Positions 31,659 to 44,029 of a stretch of DNA of 64,000 bases are shown in pieces. The stretch's first letter is position 1; each line of letters starts with the position of its first letter. A program made the position numbers and the translations under genes. The notes beneath the pieces were generated by a model. It was not told the origin of the DNA and made no database searches. It was given only the letters and a program-made list of their open reading frames with translations. The stretch comes from Epiperipatus broadwayi (lineage: Eukaryota > Onychophora > Udeonychophora > Euonychophora > Peripatidae): the NCBI GenBank assembly GCA_028023455.1, contig JAQFVV010000346.1, positions 186,001 through 250,000 on the forward strand, written 5' to 3'.

Positions 31659-34230
31659 GTAAGTTTTAACTTAAACGTTATTTAGAATTATTTATATGAT
31701 GTCAATAACCCTTAGTGGTTGAAAGAAAAAATGTTTACGTTTTTCAATTTTAAAGGCCTAGCAGTTTAATTTTTTTTCTAATTGGATATTTTTATAAGCA
31801 TAAATATTTTTGTTTATAATGAAGAGCAAATAGCAAAATTATCATATATTTATGTGTAAGTGTATACGATTTGATAAACTTTTGACGTTTTTGAAAAAAT
31901 ATATTTGAGAACTTTGCCTTTGTAATAGTCAAAAATTTATATAATTGTCAAAAATTTATATATATCTGACTGACATAGAGTTGAATGTTCATAAAGTGCT
32001 AAATGCTTCGGTATTCTTAAAGACGGATGGTTGAAAGTCGGTAATTGGTCAGATTCATAACAAGATGTATGTGAATGGGTTGATAGTATTACACTGATGC
32101 AAAATTTGAAATTAATACAATTTTAGTATTGGTTTGTTTGTTCTGATTTTTTTTTTTTCTGTAGATACTGTATTTACATTTTCATTTACATACTTGAAAG
32201 TTTTATGTATTTACATTTCTATATAGTTAATGGATTCGTGATGTGCTAGATTTTGTATACAGTTTCAGTTGCAAGATATTTTCTTGTATTTTTTTTTATT
32301 CAGATAATCATATTTATATTGATATCATACATCGTCAGTTTTCTGAATAAATATTTTCAATTTAATAAATAATTTGCACTTCAGGTCTATTCAATTTCTA
32401 TTCCCTTACAGTTGGTTACAAAAATCTTGAGCCAGGCTTAAATACAAATGTTTTAATATTTATAGCTAATAAATATTTTTAAAATCATTTCCTTAATGAA
32501 TACGAAAATGTATATATATTAATCATTTCAAAAGTAAGGAGAAACATTTTTGCCATTAGCATTTTTTTTTCTGTTTATAATATACATTATGTTTTAAACC
32601 TATTATTTTAATAATGACATTCAAATTTGAGCCCAGTAGTCTTAATAATAGATTTTATAATATAGATTCTTTGGATCAATGTGTCTGCTTTTGTAGTAGA
32701 AAACATTTTCAAAAATTAATTTTCAGAAACAGTCAAATTTTGTTATAGTTTACTTGGAATTTTATTACATTATCTTAATTTTTCAAATTAATATTAAATG
32801 ATCTATGTAATCATCCATTTTCAAAGTGTTTTCACTTTATGGTAGAATAATTGAACTGGTAATGCTGCAGAGGCATATAAGAACAACAGTTCAGAGACAG
32901 AATACTGTCTTAGATGGATCTTTTGCCAGTTTGTGTGTAATTATTCAACTTGTTAGTGAAATTAGTCTTCCTTCCTTATTTATGTTTATAAAAAAGAATG
33001 AGAATTTGGATTAAATTATATTGTTCATTGCACATACATTTTTATAGAAATTTTAGAATTGAAATAATAATAATAAAATCTTATTTAAGATAAATAAAAA
33101 ATTATAAATGTCAGTTTTATAATAAAACCTTTTTCATATATATATAGTAAAAAGTTAATTTCCAAAATAATTCAGTTAACCACTGGAAATATGGCTATTG
33201 CAAATGCATAAATTAAACTATTTCTAAAAGTGTCCACATTTTGAATTTCTAAAGTAAAATTGAAATTTAAAGCTCAAAAGTTTTTTAATAATTATTGAAG
33301 CACTATAAAATTAAATATAATTTATACCTCTATTTTTTATATAGAAAAAAATATCTAAAAGTATAAATATAAATGTATTTATTAAAAATAGCATGAATTT
33401 CAAGTGGCCAATTTTAATTTTTTCTTATACTCAGAAATTATTTAATAAAATGTTTGTTTATAATTCCCCTCCCCAATGAATTTACAATATATCTAAAATA
33501 AACAATTTTTATCTGCGGACAAATTATAATTTTAAAAGAAAGAAAAAGCCAGCTTCAACTATGCCATTTTGTTTATTGAAATTTTTTTCTATGAAAAATA
33601 AAAACTTCATAAGTTATGGAAAGCAAATATAGTGCTTACTGTAACTGGTATTTTGTTTTCCAGGATAAAGCATACCAATCCATACAATTAAATGTAAGAA
33701 TAAGCAGTAATATCATGAATAAGCCATAGGTAATAGGAAAAGATTAAATGTTGCTGGTAGTAGTAAGTGTTTATTAACTGGAGAATAAAAGTTGCTACAA
33801 GATTACAAGTATTCATCTGTTACTTTTCTAGCCTCTCAATTATGATCTTATATTTTTTTAACTTTTAGTGTAAATTTCTCTTGTCTTTTAAAGCACTTGT
33901 ATTTCTGGAAACCTAAATATTAAATATAATATATATAAATTAAATACTGTATATATATATGTGTGTGTGTGTTGTATGTTTAGTTGAATCTGACTTGACA
34001 AGTTGTATTTGTTAATAGATAAAACCATGGTTGTGGAAGAATTATAGTGAAATTTTGTTTTTGACTAGTATTGTGATGTATGAATTTCTGTTTTATATAT
34101 ATATTAATTTTAATAATATATTGTATATTCATACATATTTTTATATCATTAAAAACCAATCAACACTTAGACAATCCCAATATCAATAACAATCAACAAT
34201 TTCAAACTATTGTCAAAGCAATCTTTTTAA
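31659..34230 (+). other. Start of MTA intron 3, unique AT-rich sequence
   Basis: After the donor at 31659 there is no repeat, ORF with motif or further MTA exon that I can see. A short TA/TG microsatellite lies at 33949-33972. Confidence 0.6.
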
Positions 34231-34269
34231 CAATAAAGGTGGAACCCCACCTTTTATTAATGGTCTAAT

Positions 34270-35389
34270 ATATTTATATAGATAATAAAGATTGCAACTT
34301 GACTACAGAGATTGAAATTATTGATACAAAGAAGTTTAAATATATCTCTTTGAACAGGAAAATATATCCTATTCTGAATGCAGATTAATAAATAGTCAAT
34401 TATAATATTACAAACTGCAGTTATAAATTTCAAATTGCACCCAAAATATTATTTAAATAATAAGTGTAATAATGCTCAAGGCTAAATGGGTTTATAAGTA
34501 ATGATTAAAAACCAGAATAGAAGATAGAAAATATTGGATAAGAAGTAAAAAGTGATAGATGGGTAAGAATGATTTTTTGCAGAGAAAATCTTGAATGCAT
34601 TAGTAGAAACATTATGGATTTTATATAGATTTATAGTAGTTTTGGGAATGATTTTAAAAATGCATTTCCACATCCTGAAGCTAATAATAGATTTGAATCA
34701 TCATTTACTAGTAATAGAATTAAATTTTAATTTTTTCTAAAATACAAATAATTGAGCCCAGAAAGAAATAATCATTGATGAACTGAAGATATTAGAAAAT
34801 AAAATTAATTAAGCGAATAATATAGTCAGCATAGATAATAGAAGATTAATTGATAAATTTAATAGTTGCTCTGATAATGTGTTAATTAAATTTATTAATA
34901 AAATATAAATACCAAATGATAGAAATATTAAAATTAATTAAACCGAAATATAAAATGTATAAATATAAACAAAAATGGTTAGAAAAGAAATTAATGAAGT
35001 AGATTGTAAAAAAAAGGTAAGTACTGTTTGATTTAATATATGGTACAATAAAAAAATTAGGATAGAAATAGCAGCTCACAAAAACAAAGGAGTGATGAAA
35101 AGAATACATGCACTTCATATGCTAGAGATATATTAATTGAAAAAGAATAGCTAAGTTGAAATGCTGGGAATTGATATTTATTTGTTTCTATTAAAAGATT
35201 TTTGCATATATGCAAATAAAAAAATTGATGTTTATGATTCAATATATTATTAAGGAGACTGGCTAGTATTTTTTTTTTTACTAATAGTTATGTTGGTATT
35301 GAAGAGAAAAAATCTAATATAGCAAAATTTGAGTATATTATAACAGTTAATTTAATCTTACCAAAATTTTGAATAAACAATTATATTAT
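34270..35389. other. AT-rich, possibly the degraded 5' part of PLE2
   Basis: Broken plus frames near 34940-35010 give lysine-rich text (KPKYKMYKYKQKWLEKK) that could be the N-terminal region of the Penelope-like element starting clearly at 35390. Not firm. Confidence 0.3.
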
Positions 35390-37391
35390 TTAGAAAATTA
35401 AAAGGTCACAAGGTCTAGATAAGATTGGTATGGATTATTGAAATATGTATAGGAAGTAAGTTACATTGTTGAAAAGTATATTTGTAATGGATATTGAGAA
35501 GATGTATCCTAGCATTCCAAGAACAAAAAGTATAGAAATATTAATACAGAAATTATATATGCATATTAATGATATAGAGATAATTAATATTATAGAAGAT
35601 TTAATTTTAATACATAATAGTTTGTATTTTAAATATAATAGTGTTTATTGGAATATATATAAGGGATAGGTAATGGGGTGTGCAATTAGCGGATTAATGT
35701 CATCAATATTTATCAACGAAATGGAAATGAAAATTGTTAATAATAGAATAGAAAATCAAGATATAATACATTATTTTAGATATGTTGATGATATATTAAT
35801 AATTGGTTATAAAAGAGTTATAAAAAAAACTTATAATGAACTTAATAATAACGTGAAAGCTAAACACCTTCAAACAGATACGCTTTAAAAATGCTTAAGT
35901 GACAGCCAATCAGATGGAATAATGGCATCACATGGGACTCTAAATTCTAAAACACAAGCCAGAACTATTAGAAAAGATGGGACCCATCTTAATCTATGCC
36001 TCAATTATATTTAAATAAGCCAGATTAAAGCATTTTGAACTAAGAGTGTGAAGCTTAAATACCTTCACATTTAATCCACTAAATATTATATATATAAATT
36101 AACAATGCGAAATCATCCGATTTACAACGAAGAAATATTTTTAAATCTAATGAAATGATATTAATAAATGTAAATATATTAAATTTAAGCGTAAACAGAT
36201 AATATATAATAACGTGATCACATGGGACTCTAAATTCTAAAACACAAGCCAGAACTATTAGAAAAAGATGGGACCCATCTTAATCTATGCCTCAATTATA
36301 TTTAAATAAGCCAGACTAAAGCATTTTGAACTAAGAGTGTGAAGCTTAAATACTTCAAATTTAATCCACTAAATATTATATATATAAATTAACAACGCGA
36401 AATCATCCGATTTACAACGAAGAAATATTTTTAAATCTAATGAAATGATATTAATAAATGTAAATATATTAAATTTAAGCGTAAACAGATAATATATAAT
36501 GTGAAAGCTAAACACCTTCAAACAGATACGCTTTAAAAATGCTTAAGTGACAGCCAATCAGATGGAATAATGGCATCACATGGGACTCTAATAATAATAT
36601 GGATAATATAAAATTTACAATTATAGAAATTGATGTTAAAATAAAGTATTTAGATATAGAGATAGATAATAGTAACATAATTACATTAAAACACTTCATT
36701 AAAGAAGATAAATTAAGAAAAATAATTTCTATGGATTCGCTGCAGGCATGGATACAAAAAATGGCAGTTATTGTAAATTTTAAAAATAAAAATGATAAAT
36801 ATAACATGCGTTGCAAAAAGAGCAATTTATGAAGTTATATACTAGTTATGGATATAACCTTAGAAACATTAGAAATATATTTTTTAATTATAAACAATAT
36901 CATTTAGATAATAATAGTGAACCAGAAAATATAAAATGGGTAAAACTTTCATATGTTCCTAAAATTTGTTATACATTATTAAAAAATAAAAATTATATAG
37001 ATAAAAATATTAAAATAGGATGGTCAAACAGTAAAAATCTTGATATATTACTAGGGAATTATAAAATAAAAGATGATATAAAAAGGGTATAGTATATAAA
37101 ATTACTTGTGGGGTTTGCAGTATGGTTTCTTATGGACATACTGCAAAACAATTAGAAGAAAGGGCTAAAGAACATAATAGTGCTATTAATAAGAGAGATG
37201 ACAGATCTGCATTATATGTTCACTATTTAAAATATGAACATAGAATAGATAGTATTAAGAATATAAGTCCATTAAATTATATTAAAGAAATTAATAGAAG
37301 AAAGATATATGAAACTAATTATATTAATTATAACAGAAATAATTGTATGAACATTTATAAAACATCAATTAATTTACTACTAATTGGGTAA
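35390..37391 (+). pseudogene. Penelope-like element 2, divergent, with GIY-YIG endonuclease
   Basis: Reverse transcriptase motif A FVMDIEKMYPSIPRTKSIEI (35484), motif B MGCAISGLMSSIFINEMEM (35673) and motif C HYFRYVDDILIIG (35770). After the 35852-36588 insertion it continues with IEIDVKIKYLDIEIDN (36624) and the connector SYVPKICYTLL, then NLDILLGNYKIKDDIKR. The C-terminal nuclease follows (IVYKITCGVCS, VSYGHTAKQLEERAKEH, 37085-37180) to a stop at 37391. It has one stop before motif B and one frameshift at about 37090, so it is nearly intact but for the insertion. Motif B is far from the usual MGSPLSP of PLE1, and the YIG motif reads VSYGH. A distinct lineage from PLE1 and PLE3. Confidence 0.8.
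35852..36588. mobile_element. 737-bp tandem-repeat insertion inside PLE2, 9-bp target duplication
   Basis: Flanked by perfect TAATAATAA repeats (35843-35851, 36589-36597). Removing the insert and one copy restores the PLE2 frame (ELNNNMDN). The insert has a block of about 90 bp at both ends (GTGAAAGCTAAACACC to CATGGGACTC) and between them two copies of a roughly 265-bp block, joined by a shortened end block (CGTGATCACATGGGACTC near 36213-36230). So it is about two and a bit copies of a 350-bp unit in tandem. No terminal inverted repeat, no ORF, no hammerhead core found. A short hairpin AAGATGGGACCCATCTT recurs in each unit. Confidence 0.75.
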
Positions 37392-37789
37392 TGAAAAACG
37401 AATGGAGGGTTATATAATATGTGTTAATATAAAGATATTAAAGCATAAATTTTAGGTTTGTGTTAATTTTATATGGAGCCGGTAGATGTCACTATGAATG
37501 CAATATAGGTTACTTTTGTAGTTAACCAAGACATATTGAAAAGGGCAAAAATTTAAAAATTGCTGAAAAGAGCTTTTATATGTTATGATTATAGTACAGC
37601 TATTGTCATACATTATTTTGTTGTTATATAAAATATTTTATATCATATCTAAGATTTATTGTTGAAAAGAAATTCTATAGAATAAATTATTGTTTTGATT
37701 AATCTTTTGAAGATTAAGCATAGATTGAAAAGAGTCAATTATCAGATAATTTATGAAATAACAAATTTTATAAGATTATAAATGATCTT

Positions 37790-38340
37790 AAAAAAAGATG
37801 ATTTTAGAAAAACATAGATGATCTCTGTTCCCTGTTTTGTTTCATAAATTAGAAAAACTGCTAAACATGAATTTTGAAAATCAGGAAGAATTAACATTAT
37901 GGAGAGGAAGAATCATATTATATTTGTTGATAATGTGATAGTGCTTATGAATATTGAAGATAAGCTCTTTAACAATGTGCAAGATAAAACAAATTTATAG
38001 CAAATTTGAAATAAAAATAAATACAGTAAACCTAAATCATTAAGAATTAATGGAATGAATAGTAGCTTAGAAGTCAGAAATAGTGAACAATTGCAATGAT
38101 ATAACAGGCTTGCAATAAGGTTATTAAGATGTTTTAAATGGCTTTTTTTTTTTTTGAGTATAGCTTTATATTGACCAGCCTTAGATAAAAAGAAGAGTTT
38201 GGAGGCTTTATAGATGTAGATTTGGATTAGGGTGTAAAAAAAATTAAAGGGTAAATTAGCATTATAGAAGTATTGAAAATAGAACTGAAAAAGTTGTATT
38301 GAGGAAATTATGAAACAAGAAATGCATTGATTATGCAATT
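37790..38340 (+). pseudogene. Weak LINE reverse transcriptase fragment
   Basis: Broken frames read PVLFHKLEKLLNMNFENQEE and FVDNVIVLMNIEDKLFNNVQ, which resembles RT motif C (F-x-D-D) and its surroundings. Too decayed to classify. Confidence 0.3.
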
Positions 38341-38859
38341 AAAGAAACAAGGCTTATTTAATTATTAATCTATAGGGGAATAATATATAAAGATCTGACA
38401 TTAGGAAACTAATGTATTTTATTATTTCAGTCTTAAAAGGATAGTAGATATAGCTTAAATTGTTTTATGACTCACCCTTCCCAAACCCAAAATATGTGAA
38501 TATTGAGAAAAATCAATGGATACTATTAGGTGGCTTTGTAACTATCCTTCTATGTTGATTTCTGATTAGTATTCTAATAGAAGGCATTGGGTTTGCACTA
38601 TTTCCATTCTGTGGCCACAAATTATTCTTAGTGTCCTATTAGAGGATGGTTAGAAAATATTTGTAGGAGTCTAGCAATACTATTTTTTATTTTAATAAGT
38701 GATATATTTTATCTTTAGTCAAGAAGTCATATTTACAGATAACTTTGAGATTATTATTCAATTAGAAACATGTAGGAATTGTTGCATTTACATATAGTAT
38801 CTATTTATTCAATTCTTTTGAATTTTTAAAGAGAACATATCACCATTTTCAACCACTAT

Positions 38860-40700
38860 TGATTCACTTTAGGATGGTCTCCAAGTTCATTACATCTCCG
38901 ATCTCTAGTTCCTCTTTTCTACATAACACCAGCATATTTTATTTCATGCATCTCACATGTGATCTCTTTCTATGTCTTTTGCAATTTTGTCCATCTATTA
39001 TCATCTCTTCTAGCAATATGTCTAGCCCAATTCCACTTTCAGTCTTTTAATTTTTTCAATAATGTCAGTAATACCTGCTTATTCTCTTACCCATGTATTA
39101 CATTTTTGATCTCTTATTGTAACTCCTAACATGTGTCTCTCTATACTTCTTTGAATGATCTAAAGCAGTGGCTCTCAACCTTTCTAAGGTCACGACCCTT
39201 TAATACAGTTCCTTATATTGTGGTGACTCCCAACTTTTAATTTTGCTACTGTTATGAATCGAAAATGTGTTTTCTAGTGAGGCGACTTCTGTGAAAGGGT
39301 TGTTCGACCCTCAAAGGGGTCGTGACCTACAGGTTGAGAATCGCTGGTCTAAATAAAGTATCTATCGCTCTTTGGTTAAGTGTCCAAGTCTCAGATTCAT
39401 AAGTAAGAACTGATGATAAAACATTTCTTTTCAAATATATTGGCATATTTCCTTTTAATATTAAATTATTTCTACCAAAGGCACTTCAACCAAGTATTAT
39501 TAATTTCATTTATTATATTTTCATCTGTAGTAATAATCTGATCAAGATATTTATAGTTGTTAACTTCTTCTAACTCATCCTTATCATTCTTTATTTTCTT
39601 TTGAGAAAATCCATTAAACATTACTTTGGTCTTTTTAACATTTACCTTTAATCTTATTTTTTTACTTTCATCTATGATAAGCCTTGCAATATTTCCTGAA
39701 GTTCTAAAGCATTATTTGCAAAAACATCATCCTCTGCAAAATCTAGATGACTTAAATAATCTCCATTTACTTTTATGCTGTCAGCTTCCCATTTTAATCC
39801 ATAAAATATTTGCAAAACTGCTGTAAAAAGATTTGGACATACAGTCATCCAAAGTATAATGGCAACTGAAATTCATTGATTCTTTCTATAACTTCTCCCT
39901 ATACTTGGATATGATCTACTGTATTAAAACCATTTAAATTCAGCTTGTTCTTTTGATTGATTACAATCCAAAGTTCGCTGTAAACAAGTTATAATTATTT
40001 TGGTAAAAAATTTGTATAGAACTGATAAAAGAGTGATAGGTTTGTAATTTCTGATATGTTTATTATCACCTTTTTTAAATATTAATATTAATGCTGGGTT
40101 TTTCTAATCATCTAGTGTGTCTTTCTTCACCTGCTTCTTTTTAAGATATCGATTATAATAATTCCATCATTACCTGGAGATTTTCCCTTCATAAATATAA
40201 TTGCATGTCTTACTTCTTCATTTAAAATGCTGGGCAATTTAGAAGATATAGTAGTTGTAGGAAGTACTTTTCCTTGTTATTTATTGCTAGAATGATGCCA
40301 TTTCTTTTTTTTATAATAGTTCCATCATTTTTTTTTATTGCAGAAGTAAGTTGCCTACAAATACTGAAATGTTTTATTCTCTTTTATAACTTTTCTTACT
40401 AGTTCACAATTATACTTTCTTATATCATTACCAACTCTTTTTCATATAATTTTACAAAATTCAAGATATTCAGTCGTTATTAATGCAACATTTTTATATA
40501 GTTAATATTTCTTCTTTATAAATTTTCATTTCACTAGAAATTTTACTGATCAATTGCTGCTTTTTTGTACCAGCTATCTTTGTTACTTAGAAGTGTATCA
40601 GTTAACTTTCTATTAATTTCGTCCAAATCTAAATCATGTTCAAAATTTGTTAATATTTGAAAATGATTTGCAAGTTCTAATTTAAATTCGTTGGAATGTT
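38860..40700 (-). pseudogene. RTE-like LINE, reverse transcriptase to C-terminus
   Basis: Minus strand from about 40700: scattered RT text including TLDCNQSKEQAEF, then HLDFAEDDVFANNALELQEI (39750, motif C region), SVLTYESETWTL (39400), IRDQKCNTWVREQAGITDII and VELG (39090-39030), and the final block YVEKRN near 38900. This order is that of RTE-like proteins. Many stops. A SPIN-like element interrupts it at 39166-39346. Confidence 0.65.
39166..39346. mobile_element. SPIN-like non-autonomous hAT element
   Basis: A 181-bp element starts CAGTGGCTCTCAACCT and ends AGGTTGAGAATCGCTG, the 16-bp CAGNGNTTCTCAACCT ends of the SPIN (Space Invaders) hAT group. Inside, CACGACCCTTTAATACAG, GTTATGAATCG, GTGAAAGGGTTGTTCGACCC and CAAAGGGGTCGTGACC match the well-known SPIN non-autonomous sequence in order, with the middle deleted. 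The 8-bp flanks ATCTAAAG (39158-39165) and GTCTAAAT (39347-39354) agree at 6 of 8 positions, as an ageing hAT duplication. It sits inside an RTE-like LINE. Confidence 0.85.
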
Positions 40701-41053
40701 TCTAGAGATGAGGAACATCAATGGTGAATATTATTTGAGTGGATATATATGATTATTGATACTGGTTGCTCAATAGTGTTAATTGCATTTTATTTGTTTA
40801 ATCTATATTTAATAAAGAGTTCAACAGATATTTGTTAATCAGAAAATGTTATTTATTTCAGTCCTACTATAGCCATTTGTTTTCCATATATATATAATCA
40901 ACTTCAAATTGTAATGCCGGCATATGTTAAAAATTTTAATCCATATAATGCATTTTTATTTTTTGTATCTCAAAACAATAATTTAGTCAGCCCACAATTT
41001 TTTTTAAATCTGACAGTAAAAATTTTGGTGCTTTTTAAAAAATGCCAGGATTG
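40701..41053. other. AT-rich spacer, nothing recognised
   Basis: No supported feature. Confidence 0.4.
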
Positions 41054-41729
41054 GTTTAGGGCACGTGTGCCAGAGATGGTATGTTCAAATTTTTTACTGG
41101 CACGTGAATTATTTATATATCAAAATTTTCTTCAATATTTTTTATTGTTGCTAAAATCTGTGCTAATAAAAATTTACTGTAAACTAAAGATAAAATGGTT
41201 GTCATCTGATCCTTCGTGTCAGCCGCTAGAAGCGGGATTTCTAGCTAAATTTCTAGAAATATGCCGTTTCTGCGGCCGCACCCAAGCCTTTAAGCATTCT
41301 TTCTAAAATAAATCCTAGAAAGATTGTTAACTCGGAGTTGTCTTCTTTCTACAATAAAATCTAGAAAGAATGTTAACTCGGCTTAGCGGCTAACGGTGTG
41401 GCTTTTTCCGATGCTAAAAGCAGGGGAAAATGCCGTAGTTGTTTGTGTCACGCACTATATCGTAATGCTGTGTTATGTATTTGATGTAACAATATCGTAC
41501 GAGGGTGTATTAATTTGATCCTGTCAAAATTATTTAAATTTTCATTGGTGCCTTTTTTTTTTTAAGACGAATTGATGTACTGTTACATTTTAAAAATTTT
41601 AACAGTATCGTGATTGTTCCTCATAAATTTATATTCCTCCTAAATTTTTGATTACGGTGGGTTAGCGTAATATTTTAAAGATCACGCTTTGAGTCACGTT
41701 TTAGCGAGAAATTTTCCGAGACAAAAAGT

Positions 41730-42068
41730 ATGGCAAATTCGAAAACAGAAAATATGAAAAGATGGGAATTGCCAGACACGGAAGCCAGTGCTGTAACATT
41801 TCTACAGCAGAAAAACATCCTGCTTAAAGAAAAGAGATGTTTGTGTGGCGAATGTATGAGACTTAAGGTCCATAAAGATCTTTGGACTTTCATTTGTAAG
41901 TCTCGTTCTTGTCGAAAGAAATGTGCACTTCGAAAAGTTAGCTGGTTTGAGAGATTTCAAATGCCGTTCATCAAGTCTTTACGTTTGCTGCATTACTGGA
42001 TCCGTGACGAGTTGACCGTACAGCATGCCATTAATGATAGTGAAATGTCTACCAGTAAATATTATTAA
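41730..42068 (+). CDS. N-terminal fragment of Merlin/IS1016-like transposase (112 aa)
   Basis: Open from ATG to stop with no damage. It has a zinc-ribbon-like part (RCLCGEC at residues 29-35, then CKSRSCRKKCALR at about 50-62) and the aromatic block VSWFERFQMPFIKSLRLLHYWI (residues 64-85, in part) typical of the region before the DDE catalytic domain of IS1016/Merlin transposases. The DDE domain is absent: the frame stops 6 codons after NDSEMS. It may encode a DNA-binding-only protein, which could act as a repressor, but that is inference. Its codon use and base composition are richer in GC than the surrounding repeats. Confidence 0.65.
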   Translation: MANSKTENMKRWELPDTEASAVTFLQQKNILLKEKRCLCGECMRLKVHKDLWTFICKSRSCRKKCALRKVSWFERFQMPFIKSLRLLHYWIRDELTVQHAINDSEMSTSKYY

Positions 42069-42069
42069 C

Positions 42070-43490
42070 CAAATTGATAAAGTAACATAACATACACACA
42101 CAATAATTGTTGTTAAAAAAATGTAAATTATTATTTAAAAATACACAAAACACCCCTTCCCATTAATTGTTGTCAATCAAATGTAAACAAATTAAAGTAA
42201 CGAAAATTATTATTTAAAGATCCATAAAAAAAAAAACCCGTTGTTTCTTTAATTTTGTCGCTTAAATTTTTAAAAACAGTATTAATATTTAAACACAACC
42301 CAAATTACTATTTAAACATACACCAAAAAAGATCCGTTCTTTTTAATAATAATGAAATTAAGAACTATTATTGTCCCATTGTCAAAAATGTTATGTTTTT
42401 GGGAAACCAAAACAATAATTTATAAACGAAAAAAAAGTCAATCGGTTGTCAATCAAATGTAATAAATAAAAGTAACTTCAATTTTGATTTAAACATACAC
42501 AAAAAACTCCAAATAATTGTTGTCTGCAATCAAATGTAAAAAAAAAGGAAGGTAAATTAGTATTTAATCATCATCCAAAAATACCCACCCCTCTCACTAA
42601 TTATTCTCGGCAATCAAATGTACACCACCACTAAAAATAACGTAAACTACTATTCTTTAAACAGTTACACCCTGCACCCCTCCCAATAATTAGTGTCAAT
42701 CAAATGTAAACCAATCAAAGTAAGACAGTAACTTATTATTTGAACATAACCCAAATTACTATTTGAAACTACACCGAAAAACAACCTTTTGTCAATAAAA
42801 ATTAAACAAACACCAACTATTATTGTCCCATTGTCAAAAATATTTATTCGTAGAAACAAAAATCATAATTTATAAACAAAAGGAAGTCATATCGGTCGGT
42901 CGTCAATCAAATGTAAACCGATAAAAGTAACGGTTTTAATTTTTATTTAAAAATACATACGCACACGCGAAAAAAAAAAAAAAACACTTCTCCCGATAAT
43001 TGTTGTCGGCAATCAAATGTAAACCTATCAAAGTAACGTAAATTATTATTTAATCGTATACAAAAACACCCCTCCCACTAATTATTATCGGCAATCAAAT
43101 GGAAACCTATCAAAGTAACGCCAATTATTATTTAAAGATCCATCCAGAAAAAATCCGTTCTCTCTTAAATTTCGGCAATCCAATTTTACAAGAACAGTAA
43201 TACTATTTTTTTTTAAAAAAAAAAACAAATTATTATTTGAACACACACCAAAAAAGACCCGTTCTCTCTTAAATTTCGGCAATCCAATTTTACAAAAATA
43301 GTTATACTATTTAAAAAAAAAAACACAAATTACTATTTGAACACACACCAAAAAAGACCCTCTTGTCAATAAAAATTAAAAAAACAAAAACAACTATTAT
43401 TATACCATCGTCAATAATATTATTTGGGAAAAATAATTTAGAAATGAAAGAAAGTAAACTTTGTAAACAAACAAATCAAAAGAAAAAAAA
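42070..43490 (+). repeat. AT-rich minisatellite inside the Merlin element
   Basis: Degenerate units of roughly 110-140 bp built around GGCAATCAAATGTAAACC, ATCAAAGTAACGTAAATTA and TTATTTAAAGATCCATCC-like strings, with ACACCCCTCCCACTAATTAT in several. The string CAATCAAATGTAAA recurs at least nine times. A second sub-unit (CTCTCTTAAATTTCGGCAAT) is repeated near 43160 and 43265. Confidence 0.7.
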
Positions 43491-43603
43491 AAGTCAATAT
43501 TAATAGAGAATCGCTGGCCCGGGAATGTTATATTAATGTGTTTTTAATTAGAAATTGCTCCGCTAGCGGCTGACATGAAGGATCAGATGACAACCGATAA
43601 AAT

Positions 43604-44029
43604 AAATAAATATAATTTAATTTACAATTGAACTCTCATTAGAAGCAATAAATTATATTTTATGTCAAATAAAGTGATACCAGTTTACTGTGGTATCATA
43701 TTCTATAAACCTGTCAAATGATTCCAATAAAACTATAAAGTAATCTCAGTAAAAGTAATCAAATGGTTTTTTGTCCTAATCTTTTTTGATCTAAACATGT
43801 TGACACCATTCATTTTTTAATGTAATCAAAATCATGAACAAAGGAACTAAATGCATAATCAATTCCACCAAATTATTATTTTTTTTTTGCTTGAAGTTTT
43901 GCTGTAAAAATGAAATGTAAGGATAATAATATATTTTAACATGTAATAAATTATTGATTTATAAAATTATTAAAGCTCATTTAAATTTACTTTTAAATAA
44001 ATTTGTTATCATTATATTAATATGACTAA
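43604..44029 (+). other. Leader part of the outer hAT element
   Basis: AT-rich, between the Merlin insertion and the first hAT coding remains; nothing recognised. Confidence 0.4.

Larger units (their letters stand above)
41197..43595 (+). mobile_element. Merlin-type DNA transposon, non-autonomous, with internal minisatellite
   Basis: Terminal inverted repeats GGTTGTCATCTGATCCTTC (41197) and its complement ending at 43595, extending about 35 bp with one mismatch, flanked by perfect 8-bp repeats GATAAAAT (41189-41196, 43596-43603). Merlin elements have GG-starting ends and 8-9-bp duplications. The only ORF (41730-42068) is the N-terminal third of the transposase. The catalytic part is replaced by about 1.4 kb of tandemly repeated AT-rich sequence, so it must have depended on a transposase in trans. 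Confidence 0.8.

Noticed and set aside
34232-34268. Hairpin AATAAAGGTGG/CCACCTTTTATT followed 10 bases later by CTAA, like a Helitron 3' end
   Set aside because: No matching 5' TC end or rolling-circle replicase; a single AT-rich hairpin is not enough.
35852-36588. Searched this tandem-unit insert for a hammerhead
   Set aside because: No CUGANGA with a following stem and GAAA on either strand.
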